Below the pieces are notes generated by a model that was given only the letters and a program-made list of their open reading frames with translations, ran no database searches and had not been told where the DNA came from. Positions 1 to 6,475 of a stretch of DNA of 14,129 bases are shown here, piece by piece. Source of the DNA: JADJNW01 sp964523725. Lineage in GTDB: Bacteria; Bacteroidota; Bacteroidia; Chitinophagales; Saprospiraceae. Made by a program: the position numbers and the translations under genes. Location of the stretch: positions 1-14,129 of the forward strand of contig CAZGAU010000137.1 in the NCBI GenBank assembly GCA_964523725.1, read 5' to 3'. The first letter of the stretch is position 1. Each line of letters starts with the position of its first letter.

Positions 1-48
1 TTCATGAACGGCTCACAGGGACGTATCGAACTGTACAATACCAGCCCG

Positions 49-981
49 ATGCTGGAAGTAAAACTATTTTCTGGTACCGAATCCATGTATCTGGCGGAGG
101 AAATTGCCAAAAAATATGGGCAGCCACTCGGCAAAATCACGGTCAATCGCTTCAGCGACGGCGAAATGCAGCCAGTTATTGATGAGTCGGTTCGCGGCTC
201 TTTTGTGTTTTTCATACAATCCACGTTCCCTCCTACAGAAAACCTAATGGAACTTCTGCTGATGATTGATGCGGCAAAGCGCGCTTCAGCAGGTTATATC
301 ACGGCGGTGATACCCTACTTTGGCTACGCACGCCAGGATCGCAAGGACAAGCCGAGGGTGCCAATTTCCGCCAAGTTGGTCGCAAATCTTCTACAAGCCG
401 CTGGTACTAACCGGATTATGACAATGGATTTGCACGCCGACCAGATTCAGGGATTTTTTGATATTCCGGTGGATCACCTCAAGAGTGACGCCATTTACAT
501 TCCTTATTTTGAACAGCAGGATTTGTCGAATGCCATTTTCGCCTCGCCTGATGTCGGAGGTGTAAAAAGAGCGCGCGCCTACGCTAAATACTTTGAGAAA
601 GAACTGGTTATTTGTGATAAATACAGGCAAAGAGCCAACGAAATTGCAAGTATGACGGTAATCGGTAGCGTGGACGGTGCGGATGTCATTCTGGTGGATG
701 ACCTCGTGGACACGGCCGGCACACTCTGCCGGGCAGCCGATATTATCATCAAGAAAGGGGCCAAAAGTGTTAGGGCACTTTGTACACACCCGATTCTTTC
801 GGGTAAAGCTTATGAAAATATTGAAAACTCGAAACTGTCGGAGTTGCTGGTTTGTGATACCATTCCATTGCACAAAAAATCCAGCAAAATCAAGGTACTT
901 TCCACAGCCGAACTGTTTTCAAAAGCCATTCGCAATACGCATGAGCATCGCTCGATTTCAGCGCTATTTGTTGAAGGGTAA
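49..981 (+). CDS. prs: Ribose-phosphate pyrophosphokinase (PRPP synthase)
   Basis: The enzyme transfers pyrophosphate from ATP to ribose 5-phosphate, making PRPP for purine, pyrimidine, NAD, histidine and tryptophan synthesis in the cytoplasm. Numbered from the ATG at 49 (310 residues), the protein shows the N-terminal block NRFSDGEMQP (33-42), the ATP-side stretch RQDRKDKPRVPISAKLVA (95-112), the family signature beginning DLHADQIQGFFD (127-144), the flexible-loop Lys191 and Arg193 in DKYRQRAN, and the PRPP loop VDDLVDTAGT (216-225). An in-frame ATG at 4 would add 15 residues, and the frame is open to the window edge. I prefer 49 because family members begin right at the xVKLFSGT strand and are about 310 residues long. 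The next gene is rplY, a pairing common in Bacteroidota, but a 197-bp gap with its own promoter box separates them. Identity is near certain; the start is less so. Confidence 0.97.
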   Translation: MLEVKLFSGTESMYLAEEIAKKYGQPLGKITVNRFSDGEMQPVIDESVRGSFVFFIQSTFPPTENLMELLLMIDAAKRASAGYITAVIPYFGYARQDRKDKPRVPISAKLVANLLQAAGTNRIMTMDLHADQIQGFFDIPVDHLKSDAIYIPYFEQQDLSNAIFASPDVGGVKRARAYAKYFEKELVICDKYRQRANEIASMTVIGSVDGADVILVDDLVDTAGTLCRAADIIIKKGAKSVRALCTHPILSGKAYENIENSKLSELLVCDTIPLHKKSSKIKVLSTAELFSKAIRNTHEHRSISALFVEG

Positions 982-1014
982 TTAAAGTTGGGTATTGGAG
1001 TGCTTTGGTTCGAA

Positions 1015-1051
1015 GTTTGATTGAAAATTAATTCATTTTTTTTGATCAAAC
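1015..1051 (+). terminator. Possible hairpin terminator after prs
   Basis: Two 13-base arms, GTTTGATTGAAAA (1015-1027) and TTTTTGATCAAAC (1039-1051), pair with two G-U wobbles around an 11-base loop, 33 bases after the prs stop. The hairpin is A/T-rich and has no T-tract behind it, so it may only stabilise the 3' end. A competing pairing of 986-993 with 1050-1057 is possible. Confidence 0.35.
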
Positions 1052-1126
1052 CCAGCTAGCATACGATTGTATCAAGAACTGTAATACATTTTAAAAAAAA
1101 TAGTAGCTTTTTCAAACGAGAATCAC

Positions 1127-1135
1127 TATCTTTGC
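1127..1135 (+). promoter_or_regulatory. Bacteroidota-type promoter -7 box for rplY
   Basis: TATCTTTGC matches the Bacteroidota primary-sigma -7 consensus TAnnTTTG exactly and lies 44 bases before the rplY ATG. The -33 side is only a weak T-rich run around 1108-1112. Similar TATCTT(T/C)GC boxes precede other genes here, which supports the call. The start of transcription would be near 1140. Confidence 0.65.
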
Positions 1136-1178
1136 GTGCCTTTTTAAAATTTAGTAGAAGCAAATTATATATTTAGCC

Positions 1179-1772
1179 ATGCAGGTAATTGAAATAAAAG
1201 GTCAGATCAGAAATGACCTCGGTAAAAAAGGAGCAAGAGAAGCCAGAAAACAAGAGATGATTCCTTGTGTGATGTACGGTGCGAAAGAAGTCGTGCATTT
1301 TACCACCACTCCAAGTGTGGTAAAAGATCTGGTATACACTCCTGATTTTAAAGTAGCAGAAGTAGAAGTGGAGGGAAAGAAATTCAAGTGTATCTTGAAA
1401 GACAAGCAGTTTCATCCGGTTACTGATGCTATTCAACACCTCGACTTTTTGATGTTGATCGAAGGTCATCCGATCAAAGTGGACGTGCCGATCCGCTTCA
1501 AAGGCGTATCTCCGGGCGTGAAATCAGGTGGTAAGCTGGTGCAAAAGCTCCGTACCGCTAAGATAAAAGCCTTGCCAGAAAAACTGGTAGATGAAGTAAC
1601 AGTTGACATTTCTAAATTGGAAATGGGGCAATCCATTCGTGTTCGCGAGATAGAACCAGGTGAAGGAATTGAGATTCTGAACTCTCCGGGTGTTCCGATT
1701 GCGACAATCGAAATTCCGCGTGCACTGCGTAGCGCCCAACAAGCTGCTGCTGCCGCTGAGAAGAAGAAGTAA
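1179..1772 (+). CDS. rplY: 50S ribosomal protein L25 (general stress protein Ctc)
   Basis: This protein binds 5S rRNA in the central protuberance of the large ribosomal subunit. At 197 residues it is the long two-domain Ctc/TL5 form, not the roughly 95-residue form of E. coli. The N-terminal 5S-binding barrel spans about residues 4-90 (conserved start IKGQIRNDLGKKGAREARKQ, then IPCVMYG and FHPVTDAIQHLDF). The C-terminal TL5-like domain spans about 98-183 (VDVPIRFKGVSPGVKSGGKL and LEMGQSIRVREIE). The tail is Ala- and Lys-rich, typical of Bacteroidota homologues. The ATG at 1179 fits the family N-terminus and follows a strong -7 box. A hairpin directly after the stop suggests a single-gene transcript, which suits a highly expressed ribosomal protein. 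Confidence 0.96.
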   Translation: MQVIEIKGQIRNDLGKKGAREARKQEMIPCVMYGAKEVVHFTTTPSVVKDLVYTPDFKVAEVEVEGKKFKCILKDKQFHPVTDAIQHLDFLMLIEGHPIKVDVPIRFKGVSPGVKSGGKLVQKLRTAKIKALPEKLVDEVTVDISKLEMGQSIRVREIEPGEGIEILNSPGVPIATIEIPRALRSAQQAAAAAEKKK

Positions 1773-1798
1773 TTTACTGAACGATAAATTTCGATGGA

Positions 1799-1828
1799 GA
1801 GGCGTAGGGTTTCCCTTATGCCTCTTTT
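1799..1828 (+). terminator. Hairpin terminator after rplY, abutting the next start codon
   Basis: GAGGCGTAGGG (1799-1809) pairs with CCCTTATGCCTC (1813-1824), giving 11 pairs including one wobble and one bulged T around a TTT loop. TTTT (1825-1828) follows. It begins 26 bases after the rplY stop and ends 9 bases before the next ATG at 1838, so it could also affect expression of that gene. Confidence 0.7.
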
Positions 1829-1837
1829 CGTATTTGT

Positions 1838-2617
1838 ATGGAAAATCTTCGCATTACGCTTGTTCAAACCTTTCTTCACTGGGAAGATAAAGCTGCTAAT
1901 TTCCGGCAGTTTGACCAAAAGCTGGCTCCACTGGCAGGACAAACAGATCTCGTTGTCCTTCCCGAAATGTTTACTACCGGCTTCAGTATGCGTGCTGCCG
2001 CCCTGGCGGAGGGTATGCAGGATCAAACGATGCAATGGCTTGCCAAGAAAGCCAATGATACTCAGGCAGTTATCACCGGAAGTTTTATCGCCGAAGAAAA
2101 TGGAAAGTTTTTCAATCGACTGGTATGGATGCGGCCCGATGGCAGCTACGAAACTTATGATAAGCGACACCTATTCACGTATGCCAAGGAACATCATCAT
2201 TACACGGCTGGGAAAAAACATTTGCTGGTTGAACTGAAAGGCTGGAAAATCCTGCCGTTGGTTTGCTATGATTTGCGTTTCCCGGTTTGGAGTCGCAATG
2301 TGCAAGATTATGACCTGTTGATATATGTTGCCAATTTCCCCGAGCGACGCAATCACGCCTGGAAATCACTGCTGGTTGCCCGTGCCATCGAAAACCTGAC
2401 CTATACCATCGGTGTAAACCGTGTGGGCAATGACGGCAACGATATCTATTACTCTGGTGACTCTGTCGTCCTGGATTTTGCCGGGCAATACTTATATCAA
2501 ATCAGCCACGTAGAAGATGTTTTTACCACTACCCTATCCTACCAGACTTTGCAAGATTTTCGCCAGCGTTTTGCATTTTTAAATGACCGGGATAACTTCA
2601 GCATCCAAAATGGTTGA
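1838..2617 (+). CDS. yafV: Omega-amidase of the nitrilase superfamily (YafV/Nit2-like)
   Basis: Members of this branch hydrolyse alpha-ketoglutaramate and related omega-amides to the keto acid and ammonia. In many bacteria this acts as metabolite repair linked to glutamine transamination. The 259-residue cytoplasmic protein has the full nitrilase triad: Glu43 in VVLPEMFTTGFSM, Lys109 in YDKRHLFTYAKEHHHY, and the nucleophile Cys143 in LPLVCYDLRFPVWSRN. These blocks match E. coli YafV almost word for word, including ARAIEN and NRVGNDGND near residues 182-202. Length equals the family norm. The ATG at 1838 lies 9 bases after the rplY terminator hairpin, and no separate promoter is obvious, so the gene may live on read-through. 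Substrate choice is inferred from the family. Confidence 0.92.
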   Translation: MENLRITLVQTFLHWEDKAANFRQFDQKLAPLAGQTDLVVLPEMFTTGFSMRAAALAEGMQDQTMQWLAKKANDTQAVITGSFIAEENGKFFNRLVWMRPDGSYETYDKRHLFTYAKEHHHYTAGKKHLLVELKGWKILPLVCYDLRFPVWSRNVQDYDLLIYVANFPERRNHAWKSLLVARAIENLTYTIGVNRVGNDGNDIYYSGDSVVLDFAGQYLYQISHVEDVFTTTLSYQTLQDFRQRFAFLNDRDNFSIQNG

Positions 2618-2733
2618 TTTTCGGCTACTTAGTTTAGCTTTTAAAATAATTTAAACAATTGATTATCAGTTTATTAAACCCAGTTGTGGAAAACTTCTCC
2701 AGCCAAACCGTTCCATTTTAGAAACAGAATATC

Positions 2734-2741
2734 TATCTTGC
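2734..2741 (+). promoter_or_regulatory. Possible promoter -7 box for the NlpC/P60 gene
   Basis: TATCTTGC resembles the TATCTTTGC box before rplY but lacks one T. It lies 84 bases before the ATG at 2826, in a 208-bp gap that is otherwise A/T-rich. No clear -33 element is seen. Confidence 0.45.
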
Positions 2742-2770
2742 GCCCTGCTAGCCCATGAAACATATCCGAG

Positions 2771-2799
2771 CGGTTCCGAAATAATAAAAACGGAAGCCG
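2771..2799 (+). other. Leader hairpin upstream of the NlpC/P60 gene
   Basis: CGGTTCCG (2771-2778) pairs with CGGAAGCCG (2791-2799), giving 8 pairs with one bulged G around a 12-base A-rich loop. It would lie in the 5' leader between the -7 box and the ATG. It overlaps a 9-codon ORF starting at 2755 whose stop falls in the loop, which is probably coincidence. No riboswitch class is recognised. Confidence 0.3.
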
Positions 2800-2825
2800 G
2801 ATTCCTTTACAAAACTGAAACGTTT

Positions 2826-3482
2826 ATGCCAACTGACAGTAGCTGTAGGCGCTTGCTAGCCCTATTTGTTTTTTGTTTCTTTGTTAATTTTGCTGCGGCA
2901 AAATCTGTTCATTCCCAGCTTTCGGGTGATTCTACCAAAATCCAGGCCGATACTACCATTGCAAAACTCGACTGGCTCAAACCCAGCCTTCGATCAGACA
3001 TGGTATCCTATGCCAAAGAATTTCTGGGAATTCATTACCGCTACGCGGGCCGTGCCCCGGAAACAGGCTTTGATTGCTCTGGGTTCACGCATTTTGTCAT
3101 GCGTAATTTTGATGTGAAAATCTCAACAAGCTCAAGAGCCCAGATCGATTATGGCAAAAAAGTGGCATTGAAAGAGGTAAAACCGGGCGATCTTATTTTC
3201 TTCCGGCGCAGCAGTCGCAGCCGGATTTCGCATGTAGCTATGGTCTATTCCAATGATGAAAATGGCCTGCGGATTATCCACAGTACTTCTCGCGGTGTGG
3301 TAATTGACGACCTGATGAAGTCTAAATACTGGCGCCCCAAAGTTTATTCCGCAAGAGATGTTCTGTCTCAATTTGATAATGATTATGCCCGACAGCGCAT
3401 GCAACTTTTTCTGGAAAGTGCAAAACAATTGCAGGAAATGAGCGTCGATCTTAACCTACTTTCAAAAGGGATGAAGATCTGA
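2826..3482 (+). CDS. Secreted NlpC/P60-family cell-wall peptidase
   Basis: Proteins of this family (C40 peptidases) cleave peptide bonds in peptidoglycan stems, often D-Glu-diaminopimelate, outside the inner membrane. The 218-residue product starts with a Sec-type signal peptide: basic n-region near residues 8-9, hydrophobic core LLALFVFCFFVNFAAA (10-25), cleavage likely just after it. A short linker leads to one NlpC/P60 domain (about 58-175) with Cys84 in FDCSGFTHFVMR, His136 in RISHVAMVYS and the third polar residue His152 in IIHSTSRG. GDLIFFRR (121-128) is the usual strand before the His. No SH3 or LysM domain is attached, so substrate targeting is unknown. About 40 residues after the domain look helical and have no named match. 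It has a 208-bp upstream gap and looks monocistronic. Confidence 0.9.
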   Translation: MPTDSSCRRLLALFVFCFFVNFAAAKSVHSQLSGDSTKIQADTTIAKLDWLKPSLRSDMVSYAKEFLGIHYRYAGRAPETGFDCSGFTHFVMRNFDVKISTSSRAQIDYGKKVALKEVKPGDLIFFRRSSRSRISHVAMVYSNDENGLRIIHSTSRGVVIDDLMKSKYWRPKVYSARDVLSQFDNDYARQRMQLFLESAKQLQEMSVDLNLLSKGMKI

Positions 3483-3573
3483 CCTTTGGTTCAGTCAATC
3501 AACTCATATTGCTTTAAATAGGTGGATTAATTTCGATTTTCCTGTTAGTGTGCTTTTTACACCAATTTTTCTT

Positions 3574-3581
3574 TATCTTCG
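3574..3581 (+). promoter_or_regulatory. Promoter -7 box for adk
   Basis: TATCTTCG differs by one base from TAnnTTTG. It lies 55 bases before the preferred adk ATG, with a T-run upstream at about 3554-3558. Confidence 0.5.
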
Positions 3582-3636
3582 CCTGCGGTAAAAATGGCAA
3601 CACCATATTTTCATTATAAATTTTCAATTGACAGGA

Positions 3637-4209
3637 ATGATCAACTTGATACTCTTTGGTCCTCCCGGCTCCGGTAAAGGCACTCAGGCTCAAAAACTGG
3701 TAGAACAATACGAATTGCTGCATATTTCCACTGGGGATCTCTTTCGAAATGAAATGAGCAATGACACGCCACTGGGGAAACAGGCAAAAAGTTTTATTGC
3801 CAAAGGCGAACTGGTACCAGATGAAGTGACCATCGGGATGTTGCGCAATAAAGTAGAAGCCAACCCAAACGTGAGAGGCTATATTTTTGATGGTTTCCCA
3901 AGAACAATCGCACAGTCGGTTGCGCTGGATACCCTCCTGTCGGAAAAAAACGAAGAAGTTTCAAAATTGATCATGCTGGAGGTGCCCGATGATGAAATTG
4001 TAGATCGCATTCTCAAACGTGGTGAAACTTCCGGCAGAACCGATGATCTCGACTCCAGCATCATTCGCAACCGAATTGAAATTTACAAAAACGAAACCAC
4101 TCCGGTGTACGACTTTTATTCCGTGAAGGGTAAAGCGGTAAGAATCAACGGCGTGGGCAGTATCCAAGAAATTTTCGATCGACTCTGCGACGAGATCGAT
4201 AACCTATGA
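3637..4209 (+). CDS. adk: Adenylate kinase
   Basis: It interconverts ATP + AMP and 2 ADP in the cytoplasm and sets the adenylate energy balance. From the ATG at 3637 the protein has 190 residues, beginning MINLILFGPPGSGKGTQ with the P-loop at 8-16. Then follow HISTGDLFR (29-37, AMP site), FDGFPRT (84-90) and the arginine-rich RILKRGETSGRTDD segment (124-137). The LID is the short, zinc-free kind, as usual for Bacteroidota; E. coli Adk is 214 residues. An in-frame TTG at 3628 would add three residues, but it is an unlikely start because homologues begin at the MxNLxLFGPPG strand. A strong terminator follows the stop, so adk is probably not cotranscribed with obgE despite the conserved adjacency. 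Confidence 0.96.
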   Translation: MINLILFGPPGSGKGTQAQKLVEQYELLHISTGDLFRNEMSNDTPLGKQAKSFIAKGELVPDEVTIGMLRNKVEANPNVRGYIFDGFPRTIAQSVALDTLLSEKNEEVSKLIMLEVPDDEIVDRILKRGETSGRTDDLDSSIIRNRIEIYKNETTPVYDFYSVKGKAVRINGVGSIQEIFDRLCDEIDNL

Positions 4210-4255
4210 GCAACTACCGAACGTGATTCGGGCTTATACACGAACTAAATCGAAT

Positions 4256-4292
4256 GTCATTGCGTTTTGTGAAATGCAATGACTATTTTTTT
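4256..4292 (+). terminator. Strong intrinsic terminator after adk
   Basis: GTCATTGCGTTT (4256-4267) and AAATGCAATGAC (4272-4283) form a 12-bp stem with one G-U pair around a TGTG loop, followed by TA and seven Ts (4286-4292). It lies 47 bases after the adk stop. This is a canonical Rho-independent terminator for + strand transcription. Confidence 0.88.
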
Positions 4293-4301
4293 CTCAAAAG
4301 A

Positions 4302-4380
4302 GAGATGACAGATCATAGATTTCAGACTATTTTAAATAAAAACCTGTCTGGTATCTGACATCTGGCATCTGACATCTCAA
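4302..4380. repeat. Inverted pair of degenerate 7-bp tandem repeats
   Basis: The right arm (4346-4380) reads as consecutive heptamers GTCTGGT, ATCTGAC, ATCTGGC, ATCTGAC, ATCTCAA. The left arm (4302-4327) is the same family on the other strand; its reverse complement reads GTCTGAA, ATCTATG, ATCTGTC, ATCTC. The arms can pair imperfectly into a long stem-loop that ends 4 bases before the obgE ATG. It lies between the adk terminator and obgE. Confidence 0.7.
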
Positions 4381-4384
4381 TAAA

Positions 4385-5383
4385 ATGGCAGAACAAAACT
4401 TTGTGGATTATGTAAAAATCTGTTGCCGGTCGGGTGCGGGCGGTGCAGGTTCTATCCACTTTCATCGTGATAAACGCACCCCCAAAGGCGGACCCGACGG
4501 CGGCGATGGCGGCCGGGGAGGGCATATCATTTTACGCGGCAATCGCAATTTCTGGACCTTGCTCCCACTCAAATACCGCAAGCATGTGATCGCCGGCGAC
4601 GGCGTCAATGGCAGCAGCGGCAATAAATTTGGCGCCGATGGCGATGATGTGATCCTGGAAGTACCGCTCGGTACGGTGGCAAAAGATGCTGAAACCGGCG
4701 AATTCCTGTTTGAAATCACCGAAGACGAAGAGGAGAAAATCCTGCTCGAAGGCGGCCGCGGTGGACTTGGCAACAGCCATTTTAAATCGGCAACCAATCA
4801 AACGCCTCGTTTCGCCCAACCCGGCGAACCCGGCAAGGAAGAATGGAAAATCCTGGAACTCAAAGTCCTCGCGGATGTTGGGCTGGTGGGCTTTCCCAAT
4901 GCGGGCAAATCCACGCTGCTCTCGGTGCTCACGGCCGCAAAGCCGGAAATCGCGCCCTACCCATTTACCACGATCGTCCCAAATCTTGGCATTGTAAAAT
5001 ACCGCGACGGACGCTCGTTTATGATTGCCGATATTCCCGGAATTATTGAAAACGCCCACCTGGGGAAAGGCCTGGGGCACCGCTTCCTGCGGCACATCGA
5101 GCGCAACGCCACGCTGTTGTTCATGGTGCCGAGCGATGCCGACAGCATCAAAAATGAATACGAAGTTTTGCTGAAAGAGTTGGAATTATACAATCCCGAA
5201 TTGCTGGACAAACCCAGGATTCTGGCGATTACCAAATCCGACCTGATCGACGAAGAACTCAAGGAATTGCTCAAACCCGAATTGCCCCAGGGCCTGCCGT
5301 ATATTTTCATCTCCGCTGTGGCGCAAAAAGGCTTGGACGAACTGCGGGACCTGCTCTGGCGCACCATCAACAGCGAAGCTTAG
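4385..5383 (+). CDS. obgE: GTPase Obg/CgtA, ribosome assembly factor
   Basis: This essential GTPase acts in late 50S subunit assembly and in stress and growth control. The 332-residue protein has the glycine-rich Obg fold (about 3-158; GGPDGGDGGRGG at 35-46 and GGRGGLGN at 123-130). The G domain follows: G1 GFPNAGKS (169-176), switch I TT (195-196), G3 DIPG (216-219), G4 TKSD (283-286, where many homologues have NKxD) and G5 SAVAQ (310-314). The protein ends right after the G domain, with no C-terminal OCT extension. Short Obg proteins like this are common in Bacteroidota. The gene is clearly richer in G+C than the accessory gene that follows. No clean -7 box is seen upstream; the leader is filled by the heptamer repeat, whose TAGATTTC (4316-4323) is at best a weak candidate. 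Confidence 0.96.
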   Translation: MAEQNFVDYVKICCRSGAGGAGSIHFHRDKRTPKGGPDGGDGGRGGHIILRGNRNFWTLLPLKYRKHVIAGDGVNGSSGNKFGADGDDVILEVPLGTVAKDAETGEFLFEITEDEEEKILLEGGRGGLGNSHFKSATNQTPRFAQPGEPGKEEWKILELKVLADVGLVGFPNAGKSTLLSVLTAAKPEIAPYPFTTIVPNLGIVKYRDGRSFMIADIPGIIENAHLGKGLGHRFLRHIERNATLLFMVPSDADSIKNEYEVLLKELELYNPELLDKPRILAITKSDLIDEELKELLKPELPQGLPYIFISAVAQKGLDELRDLLWRTINSEA

Positions 5384-5410
5384 AGCATTGGAAATATTGG
5401 GCGGAGTTGA

Positions 5411-5442
5411 TACCTTTAACCTGTAAAAAAACAGCAACAGGT
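5411..5442 (+). promoter_or_regulatory. Weak -7 box plus start-site inverted repeat for the AbiC-like gene
   Basis: TACCTTTA (5411-5418) is one base off TAnnTTTG, with TTG (5388-5390) 20 bases upstream. ACCTGT (5419-5424) and ACAGGT (5437-5442) form a perfect 6-bp inverted repeat whose right arm includes the first two bases of the GTG start at 5441. The mRNA hairpin would partly hide that start. Both elements are short and may be chance. Confidence 0.35.
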
Positions 5443-6349
5443 GGAGACGTTCGTGGAAGCATCAGGCAACAGATTTGATAAGCAACTCCCGAAATTCCGG
5501 GCAGAGATCAGCCAAATTGATCATAAAATAAGGTTGTTCACTATCCTGGCCTGGGCTTTTATTATAATCGGCATCCTGATATTTACTTCGGGCATTACAA
5601 TTTATATCATTTCTTATAAAGATCCGCAGCAATTTTACAATCTTGATGCGCTCGGCGATTTTCTGTCGGGTTCGGTGGCCTCGCTCTGGTCGCTGGCGGG
5701 CTTGTTTTTGATCTATGTAGCCTTTCTGGGGCAAAAGCAACAGATTCTAAATCAGCAGATTGAGTTGCTTTATTCGCAACTTGAGCTCCAGCACACCCGC
5801 CAGGAACTGGAAGGTCAAAAACTCGAAATGAAAGAGCAAAACATTACATTGAAACGTCAGCGTTTTGAAAATACTTTTTTCCAGCTTATCCGAAACCTGC
5901 TCGATATTATAAATTCGATGGACGTGGAAAACGAAAGCGGCGAGACCGTCATCGGCAGAGACAGCTTCGAAGAAATTTATAACAGCCTCTATCTCAGGCT
6001 CTACCGCAAACCCGGCAGCGATGTGAATGTAGATTTGCAAACTGTGCTGGAACGTTATGAAACTATTTACAAGCAATATCAATCCGATCTGGGGCATTAT
6101 TACAGAAGCCTGCTCAATATTTTAGAATTTATCCATAACTCTAAAGATATAGAAGACAAACAGTTGTACACCAATATCGTCCGGGAGCAGTTGTCCAGCA
6201 ATGAACTGATCCTCCTATTTTATCATTATATTAATGCTCATAATTTTAAATCCTTAGCCGAACATTATACCTTATTTAAAAATCTCGATGACGACCTGCT
6301 CTTCGATCTCGGACACAAGCAGGAATACCCGGCAACAGCCTTCGCCTGA
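5441..6349 (+). CDS. Putative AbiC-type phage abortive infection membrane protein
   Basis: The protein resembles the family described as putative phage abortive infection protein (PF16872, putAbiC), named after lactococcal AbiC. Its biochemical activity is not known to me. The 302 residues show two membrane helices (about 31-57 and 73-97), then a Gln/Glu/Lys-rich coiled coil (98-140), then the family core: RFENTFFQLIRNLLDIINSM (141-160), GRDSFEEIYNSLY (172-184), LGHYYRSLLNILEFIH (217-232), YTNIVREQLSSNELILLFYH (243-262) and HYTLFKNL (275-282). Coil and core would face the cytoplasm. Start is GTG at 5441; a second GTG at 5453 is possible, with AGGTGGAG ending 6 bases before it. Stop TAA at 5417 bounds the frame and no ATG lies near. 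It is A+T-richer than obgE and stands alone, with no toxin, nuclease or integrase next to it. It could be a stand-alone defence gene or a domesticated relative. Confidence 0.83.
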   Translation: METFVEASGNRFDKQLPKFRAEISQIDHKIRLFTILAWAFIIIGILIFTSGITIYIISYKDPQQFYNLDALGDFLSGSVASLWSLAGLFLIYVAFLGQKQQILNQQIELLYSQLELQHTRQELEGQKLEMKEQNITLKRQRFENTFFQLIRNLLDIINSMDVENESGETVIGRDSFEEIYNSLYLRLYRKPGSDVNVDLQTVLERYETIYKQYQSDLGHYYRSLLNILEFIHNSKDIEDKQLYTNIVREQLSSNELILLFYHYINAHNFKSLAEHYTLFKNLDDDLLFDLGHKQEYPATAFA

Positions 6350-6448
6350 TAAGTCTGAATATATTTTCATATTTACTTATGTCTGATTTTCAATTGTTAA
6401 AGAAGATATAATCCTGGTTTTTTCTTTCCGGTTATCAATTTCCGGCGC

Positions 6449-6456
6449 TATTTTCG
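6449..6456 (+). promoter_or_regulatory. Possible promoter -7 box for the DUF1684 gene
   Basis: TATTTTCG is one base off TAnnTTTG and lies 19 bases before the ATG at 6476, which gives a very short leader. A T-run lies at about 6419-6427. The preceding AbiC-like gene ends 126 bases upstream with no clear terminator, so read-through is possible. Confidence 0.4.
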
Positions 6457-6475
6457 TTGACAAAATCAACCCAAC

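Noticed and set aside
1466..2170. Long - strand ORF of 234 codons across rplY and the amidase gene
   Set aside because: It overlaps two certain + strand genes antisense and its translation has no recognisable domain.
2755..2784. 9-codon leader ORF upstream of the NlpC/P60 gene
   Set aside because: Nine codons with no run of regulatory codons and no terminator-type alternative structure; most likely chance.
3628..3636. TTG at 3628 as the adk start
   Set aside because: It adds three residues before the family-typical MINLILFGPPG start; the ATG at 3637 is preferred.
4302..4380. CRISPR-like array
   Set aside because: Heptamers are directly adjacent with no spacers, far too short for CRISPR repeats, and no cas genes are present.
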